The position numbers and the translations under genes were made by a program. Source: Tyto alba (taxonomy: Eukaryota > Chordata > Aves > Strigiformes > Tytonidae). From it: 64,000 bases of DNA. A model generated the notes under the pieces. That model did not search any database. It was not told the origin of the DNA and saw nothing but the letters and a program-made list of their open reading frames with translations. Shown here piece by piece: positions 36,571 through 48,700 of the stretch. Each line of letters begins with the position of its first letter. Position 1 is the stretch's first letter. The stretch spans positions 53,079,122 through 53,143,121 of the forward strand of contig NW_024881282.1 in assembly GCF_018691265.1 (NCBI RefSeq), given 5' to 3'.

Positions 36571-37712
36571 GTGTGGTGGGTTGATCCTGGCTGGACACCA
36601 GGTGCCCACCAAAGCCATTCTATCACTCCCCCTCCTCAGCTGGATAAGGGAGGGAAAATATAACGAACGGCTCGTGGGTCGAGATAAGGACAGGGAGAGA
36701 TCACTCACCAATTACTGTCATGGGCAAAACAGAGTCAACTTGAGGAAATTAGTTTAATTTATTACCAATCAAATCAGAGTAGGGTAATGAGAAATAAAAC
36801 AAAACCTTAAAACACCTTCCCCCCAACCCTCCCTTATTTATGGGCTCAACTTTACTCCTAATTTCTCTACCTTCTCCCCCCAAGTGGGACAAGAGGACAG
36901 GAAATGGGGGTTGCAGTCAGCTCATCACACGTTGTCTTTGCCGCTCTGTCCTGCTCAGGAGGAGGACTCCTCACACTCTTCCCCTGCTCCAGCATGGGGT
37001 CCTTCCCACAGGAGACAATCCTCAGTGAACTTCTCCAGCATGAGTCCTTCCCATGGGCTACAGTTCTTCATGAACTTCTCCAGTGTGAGTCCCTTCCACA
37101 GGGTGCAGTCCTTCAGGAACAGATTGATCCAGCGTGGGTCCCCCATGGGGTCACAAGTCCTGCCAGCAAACCTGCTCCAACACAGGCTCCTCTCTTCATG
37201 GGGTCACAGGTCCTGCCAGGAGCCTGCTCCAGCGTGGGCTTCCCATGGGGTCAGAGCTCCTTCAGGCATCCACCTGCTCTGGTGTGGGGACCCCACGGGC
37301 TTCAGGTGGGTATCTGCTCCACTCTGGACCTCCATGGGCTGCAGGGGACATCCTGCCTCACCATAGTCTTCCCCATGGGCTGCAGGGGAATCTCTGCCCC
37401 AGTGCCTGGAGCACCTCCTCCCCCTCCTTCTCCACTGACCTCAGTGTCTGCAGATATTGTTGCTCTCACATTCTCACCCCTCTCTCCACAGTTGTTGTTC
37501 CCCCAGCAGGCTATTTTCCCCTTCTTAAATATGTTATCCAAGAGGCTCTGCCACCATCCCTGATGGGCTCAGCCTTGGCCAGCGTCAGGTCCATCTTGGA
37601 TCCAGCCGGCATTGGCTCTCTCGGACATGGGGGAAGCTTCTGGCAGATTCTTACAGAAGCCGGTCCTCTAGCATCCCCCACTACCAAAACCTTGCCACGC
37701 AAACTCAGTACA
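36571..37712 (-). mobile_element. Solo LTR of an avian endogenous retrovirus, near full length (LTR-B)
   Basis: This long LTR is read on the - strand. It starts TGTACTGAG at 37712 and ends ...CCCACCACA(C) at 36571. A TATA-like box (ATATTTAAG on -, 37524-37532) lies about 185 bp inside. A poly(A) signal AATAAA (- strand, 36758-36763) lies near the other end, giving a transcribed part of roughly 750 bp. The four bases TGGA precede 36571 and follow 37712, a possible 4 bp target duplication. I recognise the sequence as a family common in many bird genomes. No internal retroviral genes are adjacent. Open frames on both strands (up to 219 aa on +) come from the internal repeats and are not viral proteins. 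Confidence 0.88.
36987..37410 (-). repeat. Tandem imperfect 40-53 bp repeats inside LTR-B
   Basis: Successive units begin with CTCCAG-type words at 36987, 37033, 37078 and 37127, then near 37175 and 37227, and continue in shortened forms to about 37,410. Each unit has the pattern ctccag-ygtgrgtcc-cttccca-tggg-tgcag-tccttca. Spacing between the first units is 46, 45 and 49 bp, so the repeats do not keep one reading frame. They lie between the TATA-like box and the poly(A) signal, that is, in the predicted transcribed part. Confidence 0.85.
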
Positions 37713-40700
37713 TGGATACACTGAATGGTACAAGTAGTGGAGGAGGTGCAAAATTAAAGCAAAGGGACTGATGAAAGGACAGGCCTGGATGCTGCTGGTG
37801 TGCATGCTAGCTGAAGAGGCAGAGTACTCTTGGATAAGGCCCTGGAGCAGAGGGACTTCCATTTGTTCCCCACAACTGCCTAAACTACATTTCTCTGCAG
37901 CACATTTCACTTAAAAAGAGCTAAGTGAGAGGGGGGTGAAGATGAAGCATTCTGCTTGATGGTGTTTTCCTGGAACACTGTAGTGTGTAGGGGAAGAAAT
38001 AGGAGCTACACAATGTTGGGACTAAGATCAAATAAGGAGGGAGGGAGGGAGAGGACTCTCCTCTTCTTCTGCCAGCCCTATAGCTGGGAGGGTTTCTCTT
38101 CTCATCTTTGAGACAAGGATCACACAAGGGTTGCCTCCTGCAGGTGCCCTGTTATGTTTTCACCTGCTCAGACAACAAAAGCTCTGGTCTTTCAAAGGTG
38201 TGGATTCCTCAGGATGCAGGAAGACACATTTTGCAAATCTACCCAGGCATTTATTTTCCACTGCCTGCCTGCATACTTAGCTTCATAGCATCTTTAAAAA
38301 CCTGACCCCACAGGAATGAAATCTATATTTTTAGGGCTTAATATCTTACCAGTCTGATAGATGGAATCATCTGATACTAACTCATGTGCCCAGAGCTGTG
38401 ACAATATTCAAGTCAAGAAGTTAAGTGCTGCATTAAGGAGGTGATTTTTTTTTTTTTTTTTTAATAGAGTCGTGGCACTGAAATCTATCTGTTATCCAAA
38501 GCTGGAACTTGGGAAAAGTCCAGAAGGGCAGAAAAAGTTCTGTCCTTCTGCAGAACACCCTCTTCTCTTTCAGGCATAATTTTTCAATCAGAGATTGTCT
38601 TGAACAAAAAACATGGCAGGTTTCCAGTAGGATAAACACACATGATCCTCATTATTTATAGATAGCCACACAACCACAGCTCAGTTATTGAGGGCTGATG
38701 AAACCCTCACAATCTCCTCTGAAGTTCATGGTAGATAAAGGTAATAAACCTTTCTGAAAATCTGGACATACTTATCCCCTAGATAAGCTGCCCCTCAGAG
38801 GCAGCTACCTGGAGCCCAGTTAACACTACACGGAGTCACAGTAAATTGAAATCAAGAAGCAGCATTCATGGGTGTTATGACAAGACTTTGCTGCATAGTC
38901 TGGGAGGACAATTTTTCAATCCTTCCTATATATATCAAAGTTCTAGAAACAATTGGGCATTTAATTTCTTGTAGAAATCAGTGAAGTTAAACATCTCAAC
39001 ACATGTGTGGACCCAGCACAGAGATATGTAAAGAATTTCCTTATCTGGGTAAAAATCCTGGGGGTTTCTAGTAGATTATAAAGTAGCCTCAGGCTTCCAA
39101 GCTGATGCTGTGCACTGCACTGGGCCTTTACTCAACCTCATCCCAGGAAACTTTAAGTCAAGGGTGTTGCCACCTCTTCATAAACAGAGAGGGAAAAAGT
39201 CCTTCTGACTGGCAAGCTGTGACAAAGTCTGGAGATATTACAAACCATAAAAACAAACCTGAGGAACCTAAGTTAGATACCTCCACTGGAGCAACCTCTG
39301 TGTACTGTCTAACACATTTATTCTTACAACAGCTCTTCTGAAGTTGAAAAAAACTTATTATTTCCATTTATGCAGACAATGCCTGGCAAAGGGATTTCCT
39401 GAAATACTGGCTCCTGAGACAGCATGTGAAGGGCCTGGTCCCCCTTGACACCCTCTGTAGTCAGTGAACAGCAGAGCACCAGAAATAATCTTGCCTTGGT
39501 GTTTGGGATTACCTGCCTCTCTTTATCAGCAATCCTGGGGGTGGACAAGGAACCACTTGAACTAGCACCAGAAATGTAACGGGTTCGGCTCTGTTGAATT
39601 TCATTCAAGCCAGATTCTGTGGCAAATTGCTCAGTCAATATGTTCACCAGCATTAGGCAGCACCTTAACTGCTGAGAGACTAGTGCTTTCTAGACAGAAC
39701 CTCACCCAGAGAAATGTGAATGTAGAATGACAGGGTTCACTGAAGCTGCACTTTTTTAGGAGGCAAGACCAGGACATAGCCAGAATTGTTTACCAGGGAA
39801 TTAAATTTCTCTTAGCTTTAATGTTGCATCACATAGAAATCTACCATAGCATGGGGCACAGGAGATGCAAACCTCATCTGTACAGGTTTTTCAGGTATAT
39901 TTTCTACGAGTGATGTCAGCTGTAGTACTTCTTTCTAGTGTTTTTTGATGACACTAAACCTTGAGATTTTCCTGTTCCCAGTAGAAAACCTCCAACTCTT
40001 ATCTTCTCAGTTGCAAGTATTTTTTTAAGACTAACTTATAACCAAATGTACATAAACCTGAGCCCTGACAGGATATTCTTAATCTAATGACAATCCAACT
40101 GATATCAGTGAAAGTCTGTGTCTAAGCAGATGATGTGGTTAGCCTGAAATGTAACTCTAATCCTGCCATTCACATTAGTGTACTTGTGCCCATAGCTTGT
40201 GCAGTCTTGGCAGAGAGGTATCTGTGCCCATCCAAGGGTATCATTGTAGGTTTAAGATTAAAAAATCTATTTTAGCTGTAGTTCCTCAGATGAGACTGAT
40301 ACTGTGTTAAGTGATGTACAAACAGTCAGGGAAATAATGTCTGAAGTCCATGGCAGCATGCTGTGAACATGGAAAACAATGTGAAACAGCTTTCTTCTCG
40401 CTCATGCACCACACAGAAACCACACTATGGAGAGAGTTTTACACCTGGGTCTCACCTTGACACAGCCGACAAGCTGATGGGGTACCTACCTAAACTGAAA
40501 TTAAGAAGTGGTCTACACTCATCAATTTAAATGGAGCAGGAAAATCCTTTCTCAGATGAAGGTACACACTAACCCAAGCAACAAAGGTCTTTGTCTCTGA
40601 AGACTGGCCCACTTCAAGTCCTCCTCCATGAGGACCCAGCTCATCAGCCTTATTTTTCTGCTGCATTTGGATGTCTTCTTGCATCTGTATCATACTGGCA

Positions 40701-43700
40701 CATGATCCTGACTGCTGTCCCTCCTTCCACAACATGCAGGGTTCAGCTACAATGTTAATGTAATAACACTACTGTCCTTAGCACAACTTATTTGTTGCTA
40801 CTTGTTATGGAAAAAGTCTGATAGCTAAACATAGATTGAAAGTTGAAAGAATGACTTGTTTGTGAATAGAGAGACTGTAAATCTGTAAACAAAGAACAGG
40901 ATAAAATATGTGATCACAAATGTTGATTCTAAAAAAGCTTCTTGCTCTTGCTTGACTTCCTAGGTGACCACCAGATTGAAGAGTACATGTTGTAACATTT
41001 AGAAAACACACACTGGGGATGGATAAGGTTTTCCATTTGTTTGTTCTGTCTGTTAAAATTATACTGTGGTTTCTGAATCATAAATCATGGAGTGGAGCTG
41101 GAGTTGTATTAGCTGTACTACACAACCTCCCTCCTGCACATAAATTCCCTTTAATCCATTTGTACCCTATGGCGGAGTTAATACATCCACGTGCATATTC
41201 TCCAGTCCGTAAACACAGAGCAGGTGAAATCAGGAGGAAATTTAAATGAGATCAAAAGATATGTTCAAAAGAAGGGCTTAAGCCATCTGGAATCCCTCAG
41301 AGCTGCCAGCCACACGAATGAGACCTGCTGGCATCTTAAGTGGAATTTCTTGCTTCCCTTTCTTTTGGAGCTGGAGGAAGTTCAAATGAACACTGGGCTA
41401 ACAGTTGGCACTTTCTTTGTGAGGAGACTCATTGTTCAGAGAGGTGAGGTCAGGCCCAGATTTCAAGGATGCCCAGATTCAGCCCCTGAAATGTTTCTGC
41501 TTTTGTTTAGGGAGCTCTTCAACACGGGGGGGAAAAAAAAAAAAAGCAAGCTTACTCGCTGTTTTTCCATTGTTCCTTAATATACTTTGACTTGTCCTAC
41601 ATCTTTCTTTAACTGAAGCAGAACAAATCTAGGAAGGCCACAGGAAAATTTCTTTGGCTTTTTGTTTGGAAAGTCTCTTTATTTAAAGGAAGCAAAATAA
41701 ACAAAATAAGCCCCAAGCCTTTGATTTCAGAAAAACTGGTCTGGCTACATGGTAAGTAAAGAAGCTATAGACTGCTCTGCTATGATTGGAATAATGTGTG
41801 CAATTCCATGACAGAATGAACAGGATTGAAGATCTAAAGTAAACAAATAAGCATCTTTAGTCCCAAAGTCAAAACTGCAATTACAGAGAGCCACATACTT
41901 CAAACAAACATCCAACAACATTTATATACCAGGAAGGAACACTGGCCTCCTCTTCGCCTCTCCCCAGGCTTTCAAAACAGGGTTGGCAAAGGGATGCTTA
42001 AGGCAACATATTTAACACATTCAAAAATGGCTTCAGCTCTATCCTTTAGGTGAACAGAGTATCTTGAGCTTTGTCTCAAACACCGCACTAGGAAAGATGC
42101 ATTCCTGGGAAGCAGGGACACTTCATTACAGAAGCTACTGGGGTTATATTTATTCCATGGGGGCGTTTTTTGTTTTGGGGAAGGAATAGGGCAGTTCACA
42201 GAAGTCTTAAGTAGAAGGGGAGTTGGCTGTTTCTGACAGACTGCCAAAGGATGGCAAGGAGATTTTCAAGCATGTTTGTCTTTTTATCTAGCTGCTGAGA
42301 CACCCAAACCTAAGATAGATCTTCTTGGGTACTTCTATGCTGAATTTCAACTATATCTGAATTGACCTGTGTTTGCCCTAAAGTTTACCCCTCTTTTATG
42401 CTTCCTGGAAGAGAGATACACCCCCTGACCCTCCATGTGCATCTCATAGAGACAGCCCAAGCTGGTATATCCCTGGACTATGGCTGGGAGAGGCACAACT
42501 GGGTCTGTATCTGTTCAGCCAGTGCCTACAGGACCTACCACGGTGCTCGGTGATGGCGGTACATGGCTAAAACAGAATCCAACACTGTGCTCCAAAAAGC
42601 AATACAGAACACACAGGCATCATAATGGTGTGGGCATGAAGAACATGGTCCCAAAATACAGGCCTCCAGCCTGCTCCTGAGGAGAGTGTAGATGTAGCCT
42701 TTTGTCTGTATTTATTTTGGACTCATTATATAAAGGCTGATATTTGCATGGGATATTAGAAAATATTTCATTATAACAGTGCTTCTGAAGTGGAGACCAC
42801 ATTTTGGAAGAGCTCATAAAGCAAAGCAAAATAAAAAAATCCTTTCATGTCTCCAGGAGAGACTTAAGTACAAACATTTCTATCATAACTGAAGCCCACA
42901 ATAACCTGTATGTGCTGAGTAGTGTTTCATAACCTAGGAAGTAATAATTTAAGTTTTAGAAACCCAGGAAGACTGTATCAACCACACACATTCCTAGAAA
43001 ACAGATACCTTCCTCTTCAGAATGCATGTTATAAATCCAGATAGACTTTCACTGGAGGACACAAACATATCCTTCAGTAGCAGACTGAATTTTTAAAACA
43101 ACCTTGCTGGTTTAAAATGCCTCCTATTCTGCAGGGCTCTTTTTTGGTTTTAAATAGAAAAGCTGTATGCACTAGTAGTGTTCAGCTGGCAGCTAGAAAT
43201 TGTCTTGCTGAAAATGAAGAACTTGCTAGAAAAACAAGTCCTTCAGCAAGTTCTCTAGTTCCTACTACTAAAAACATGGATATGTAAAAGTAATTGTAGA
43301 AAGAATGGACTACATCCTCTGATGTTCTGTAAAAGATAAAATAGTAAAAAATCAGAATTAAAGGAGGAATAAACAATGTTTGGGTTAATAAGCAAGGAGC
43401 ATGTGAATTAGGGGAGTGCTTGTGGCAGGAGCAATCAGCCATAGCTGAGTAGAAAGTGTAACAGGTAAAATGCATTTGGGCAAGGCCAAGGCTAAGTGCT
43501 GTAAGTGGAACCCAAACACTGGTATCAGTTGTGCATCAATTCTTTAGTGCTCTCTTGCTCACTGAGACACAGCAGTCCTTTCTTTTCCAGGACTTTAGTA
43601 TCTTTAATTTCAGTGTTTAATGTTAAGAAGGCTATTCATTTTTTGTTCTATACTTTTTGCCATGAGAGGAGGAGGTGGTCCGTTGGTTGCAGTTCAGATT

Positions 43701-44387
43701 TCACTGCCACATGAGAGACTTGTCCTTCATCCAGTTTGAGGTGGGCAGGACGGGAACAAAAGAATGAGGTCAGGGAAGTAGAGGAGATACAAGCCTGAGA
43801 AGCACTAGATAGTCTTAAGATCCCATCTGAGTGAAAGGTGCTCTTAAGATCTTTAGGGGGTGTGGACTCTATGGAAAACACCTAACAGAAAAGCCAGAGA
43901 GCCAGATGCTAGCTCAAGGGAGACAACAAATTATTTTGTGATTGTTTGGACACCTTGGACAGGGCAGGTTTCACGCTGGATGTACGACTACTCCCCACCC
44001 TTTTCTGAAGTGGATATATAGAAAACTTGGTTTCTGAAAACCCAAGAAAGAAAATTAACTCAGACACACTGCCAAAGATCACTTAGACTGGCTTTCTCCA
44101 CCCCACAGGCCCACAGCCAAACAGCTCAGTGTTTCAGAAAAAGAAGCAGCTCTTCCCCACTTTTCCCCCGCTCTTCTGTCCCCAGACAGATGCTGTACTT
44201 CCCAATTCTCACTAGATTTGGCGCTTGTTGCAGTGATCTGTGATCTTAGTTAACTTACTAATGCAGCTAAAACCCAGTGTGTTATCTGGGTAAGTGAGTT
44301 GTTGCAATTCACAGATGTGTGTATCAGATTTCAGGGGGGGTGTTAGAGAGGGGTAAACAGATGGGTATGGAAAGAATGAGACAGACT
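37713..44387. other. Intergenic sequence
   Basis: No gene or large transposon is recognised. The interval includes a T run (38445-38462) and an A-rich run near 41,529. The remaining open frames are under 135 aa and featureless. Confidence 0.65.
38445..38462. repeat. Poly(T) run
   Basis: Eighteen consecutive T residues. No associated retroposed gene copy was seen. Confidence 0.9.
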
Positions 44388-44756
44388 TACAGAATTACAG
44401 AAGGCCTGAGGTTGGAAGGGACCTCTGGATGTCATCTGGTCCAATGTCCCTGCTCAAGCAGGGCTATCTACAGCTGATTGCCCAGAACCATGTCCAGATA
44501 GCTTCTGATTATCAATAAGGATGGAGACTCCACAACCTCCCTGGGCAACCTGTACCGGTGCTGTCACCCTTGCAGTAAATAAGTGTTTCCTGATGTTCAG
44601 ATGGAGCCTCCAGTGTTTTAGTTTGCACCCATTACCTTTTGTCCTGTCACTGGGCACCACTGAAAAGAGACTGGCTCTGTCCCCTATGCACCCTCCCTTA
44701 GGCTTATTATATACACTGACATGATCCCCCGTGAGCCTTCTCTTCTCTAGGCTAAA
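44388..44756 (-). mobile_element. CR1 LINE, 3' segment of a copy split by an LTR
   Basis: On the - strand this encodes the CR1 ORF2 C-terminal motif [20 protein letters not shown], followed by [20 protein letters not shown] and a NIRKHLF block, then the CR1 3' UTR-like end (tgaggttggaagggacctctggatgtcatctggtcc on +). The tail ends in decayed octamers (agaattacagaa) at 44388. It joins directly to the segment at 45351-45735 once the intervening LTR is ignored. Confidence 0.93.
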
Positions 44757-45350
44757 GTGTTGGGTTGACTCTAACCAGCAGCCAGGCACCCACACAGCCA
44801 CTTGCTCACTCCCCTTTCCCAAGGGATGGGGAGAAAGTAGAAGGAAGACAAAAAGACTCATGGATCAAGATAAAGACAGTTTCCGACGTGAAGCACAAGC
44901 TGCATGCCCAAGGAAAGCAAAACGAGTTTATTTGCTACATCCTGTCAGCCTCCCCCTGGTAAGCAGGGCCTTAGCATGCACGATGGTTACTTGAGAAGAC
45001 AAACACCATAACCATGAAGGGCCCTGCTTCCTCCTCCTTTCCTTGACCTCTTATTTCTGAGCATGACATTGCATGGTAGGGAATATCCCTGTGGCCAGTT
45101 TGGGGACCCGACCCTGCTGTCCCGTCCCATGTGTGTTCTCTCCCAGTGTCTTGCCCACCCCCAGCCTACTGGTTGGGGGGCAGAGTGGGAAAAAAAAAGA
45201 AAGCCTTGACACTGCCCAAGCACTGCTCAGCAGTAGCCAAAACACTGCTGTGTTATCAACACTGATATAGTCACAAATTTAAAACACCATAGCAGCACCA
45301 TACAGGCTGCTATGAAGAAAATTAACTCTATCCCAGACAGACCCAGTACA
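44757..45350 (-). mobile_element. Solo LTR inserted into a CR1 element (LTR-C)
   Basis: This is an LTR of about 594 bp read on the - strand. It starts TGTACTGGGTCTG at 45350 and ends ...GAGTCAACCCAACA near 44758, with one extra base at 44757. It carries a poly(A) signal on the - strand (AATAAA, 44927-44932) and a TATA-like AATAAGAGG near 45,050. The six bases GCTAAA flank it at 44751-44756 and 45351-45356, a target-site duplication. The CR1 reading frame is interrupted exactly here (…LFS / FSLEKRR), proving that the LTR landed in a pre-existing CR1. I recognise it as a widespread avian endogenous-retrovirus LTR; a six-base duplication suits a class II (ERVK-like) element, which is inference. 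No internal viral region remains, so it is a product of LTR-LTR recombination. Confidence 0.94.
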
Positions 45351-45735
45351 GCTAAACAGTCTCAGCTCCTTCAGCCTTTCCTCATAGGAGAGATGCTCCA
45401 AACACTTTTGTGGCCTTTCCCTGCACTCACTCCAGTAAGTCCATGTCTCTCTTGCACTGGGGAGCCCGGGACTGGCCCCAGCACTCCAGGTGTGTCTCAC
45501 CAGGGCTGAGCAGAGGGGAAGGATCACCTCCCTCGACCTGCTGGCAACGCTCTGCCTGATGCAGCCCAGGAGGCTGCTGGCTGCTTTTGGCACAAGGGCA
45601 CATTGCTGCCTTGTGGGCATCTTGGTGTCCATCAGGACCCCCAGGCACTTTTCTATCAAGTTGCTTGGTCCCCAGAATATAATGGTACATGGGGTTTGTA
45701 AAGCTGCCACCCAAGGTGGCCCAACGAGGGACACG
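45351..45735 (-). mobile_element. CR1 LINE, 5' segment of the copy split by LTR-C
   Basis: The - strand translation has the CR1 ORF2 stretches GCIRQSVASRSREVILPLCS and CLEHLSYEERLKELRLFS, leading straight to the LTR-C junction. A second frame carries APQCKRDMDLLE, so at least one frameshift lies near 45,490. Similarity to CR1 becomes thin beyond about 45,700, so the left (5') end of the element is approximate. Confidence 0.92.
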
Positions 45736-48700
45736 GTACTGCAGTTATTTCTCTAGTAGGAGTGGGACGGTTCATAATTTTCAAACAAAATTTGAAAAGT
45801 AACTGTCCCAGATACCTTGCTGGATATTTTGCATCTGAGGAGATGGTGACTGTGTGTAAAAATGGAAACTTATTCACAGTTTTTGTTAAGGATGTAGAGA
45901 GCAAACTTACAGCTCCTGGCTAGACACAATCCACAGAGGATTCAACTTACCAGTAGCACTAAGGTTCTCTCTCTTTCACTAACTTCAAAGGATTTCTGCC
46001 AATTAGAGATCCTGAAAGTCAATCTCTTTGTATCTAGTATGTTTTGTTTTGTACAAACTAATCAAGAGACCTACAAAAGTATATCAGGCTTTGTTGGCTA
46101 TTGAAAAAATTCATGACTGATTTTCATGAGGTGTGGCTGGTTAGAAAATGGTTTATATTGTGCCTCATTGATACTATGTCCATGGCAAAAGAACTCGAGT
46201 TTTGCTGAGGTCAGAGGTTTGAATGATGATTGACTCCTACAGGACATATCTACAACTTTCAGGAAGGAGAAAATAAAGGTTTCAAGGATCTCATGCTGCA
46301 AATATGAGGTTTTCCTTCATTTCTGAGAATCAGGGGCAACATCTGAGTGCAAGTATTACATCCAACATGGGAAGGATTTATATTTAACCCTCCTGTTAAC
46401 ACAGAGGCCACTCACAGAAGTAGGAGGTAGTGGTAGTTTAGGAGACAGCGATCATGATTTCATTACCTTTGTTCTGTGTAACTAGAACAGAATCCAGACC
46501 AGTAAACTATATACATCCTTGGGGCTTGAAAAGAGCCAACTTTCTACCAAGCTGAAAACAATTGACTGAAGTCAGTTGGGAGATGACTCTAAAAAGAAAA
46601 ATGTTAATTAGGAGATATTTAAGAATATTTCACTAGATGCTAAGAAAGCCACAATACCACTATTGGGAAAGAAGGCTGTGGTTGTTACAGAATAATCTGA
46701 CTTAGAAGGAGAGTAAAATAAGCTAAAAACATTTTTTTTCAAAAAAAGAAGAAATTAATGAAAGGACAAATTGATAACAAAGAATACAGATTAGGAGCTA
46801 TGAACTGTAAAAATCTAATAAGAGAAACAAAGATACACAGGTAGAATTTTATGGCTGGCATATCTAAGAACAAAAAATGACTTTGCTTAATAGATCAAAA
46901 CAAAGAAGAAGCTTAACCATGGTGCTGGTTTATTACTGAAGAGAAGTGGTGGCATTGCTTCTGTAGAGGATGGTGATTTATTCTGTATTTGGGAAGAGAG
47001 CCCATGAAGAGCAACTGTTTCCCAATCCCTTCACAAACACATTTGACCTTGAAGATTTAAATCCTCCCATATCTAGACTTTAGTACTACTTTATCTTTTC
47101 TTGTCTCTGTTTTCCTTTTTTACACTTAACCAGTTATGCTCAGTTCTTTTCCACTTTCTACCTCAGTCTCATGTCATAGTCTGCTAACCAGAAAGCAAAA
47201 CACAAGACTAACTCCGTGCCTTATGCATTCAGCCTTCATATAACTTTAATGTCTTCAGAAGACTCATCTGTTTAGCCAGCACCCTTTTGAAAGAAAGCTA
47301 AGCACCCGGCATGTGTCTGTTGACACCATTTCTTGCCCAGCTTCAAGTGATGCCAGGAGAATCACTAGAGCTCCCCAGATCCATTTGTCCTTTCCCTGAC
47401 TGTGTGAGATGTTTATACACCTTTGGAGAAGTTCCTGTAATTAATAGCGATCCAGATAGGCTAGCAGAAAACAGATCCTGCTACAATTTTTTAGATCTTG
47501 AGACTGCTTTTATATTACTAATGACTAACTGGTTAACAATTGACCAAGGGAATATGGCAGTGCATAAGTGAATTAGAAACAGAATAAATTAGGTATAAAT
47601 GAAGGTGGAAGGATCGCTCTCTAATGACTCTCCAGAACTGCAAGGTCCTCTACTCAACCCCTCTCTAGTTAATGTTTTTTCATCAATGACTAAAAGAAAG
47701 AAAATGGGAGACAGAGTGTCTCAGAAACCACACAGACATCAAGAGGCATTATCTGAGTCCTGTAGGCAGTAGCTAGATTTTATCTCCTCTGCCAGTAGGC
47801 GTTGTAGGTACCATTCCTTCCCACAAAATCCTGTAGGAATCTGGGTTTCCAAATCTCCTGAACACTGAGTTCCTAATTTCTGTGACACAGCACAATTCAC
47901 AAGACAGATGAAGGAAGAAAAGCCTGTTCGGCTGATGGGACAGGACCTCCCCAGGACGCATCTGCAGGGCTGGACCTCACACAGAGCCCAGACACAGGGC
48001 TTCTCATGCTCCCTTGGCAGAGAGTATGGGTTTGAACCCAGTTTTTTGCACCTTATAAGATTGCACACTACAGATGGGGCACAGGTTGCTCTGAAGTGAG
48101 CTTTTCTCAGACTCTCCTGTTGAAACAGTTTCTATTTGCTTAGATTAATTGTGCATTTGTTTGGACAGGACTATAAGCATGGACATTCAGGGGTGACCTG
48201 TGAGAATATCTAAAGGCTATCTGCAGTTAGATTAAGGCAGGGAAAGCTGAAACTGTATGTACATATCTACATAGGTACATCTGCTATTGGAAGGTGCTTC
48301 TCCTCTGAGACAATGTTAGGGATCTCCATTTAAATAAATTCAGAAAATAAGGCCTAGTATCCTATTAGCATGACTACCACCATCTAAAGATACTGTCCAC
48401 CTGTGGAAATCAGGCTTTGCAGAAGAACAAGGCTGGTTGGATTTCCCCCTGTGGTTTGCTGTAGTTCAAAGCAGGAGGCCTTATGTCTGTCTTAGAGAGG
48501 GAATCAGACAAGATTATCACAGTGGTCTATTCTAGTCTTACCTCATATGGTGGAAGATAACAAACAATTCACCTAGTGTTACCTCTCACTGAAGTAACTC
48601 CCCACATCTTTTTTTTTTTTTTAACATTTTGTAGACTTGTAGATTTGCAGGCTCCTACATAGTTTACACTCAGAAATATTCCCAGCTATTCTCAGCTTCC

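Noticed and set aside
36884..37724. Overlapping + strand open frames of 160, 219 and 196 aa
   Set aside because: They lie on the strand opposite to the LTR-B promoter, come from its GC-rich tandem repeats, and exist in several frames at once, so they are not proteins.
44454..45734. Treating the - strand 135 aa and 151 aa open frames as host genes
   Set aside because: Both carry CR1 ORF2 motifs and are interrupted by an LTR and a frameshift; they are remains of one retrotransposon copy.
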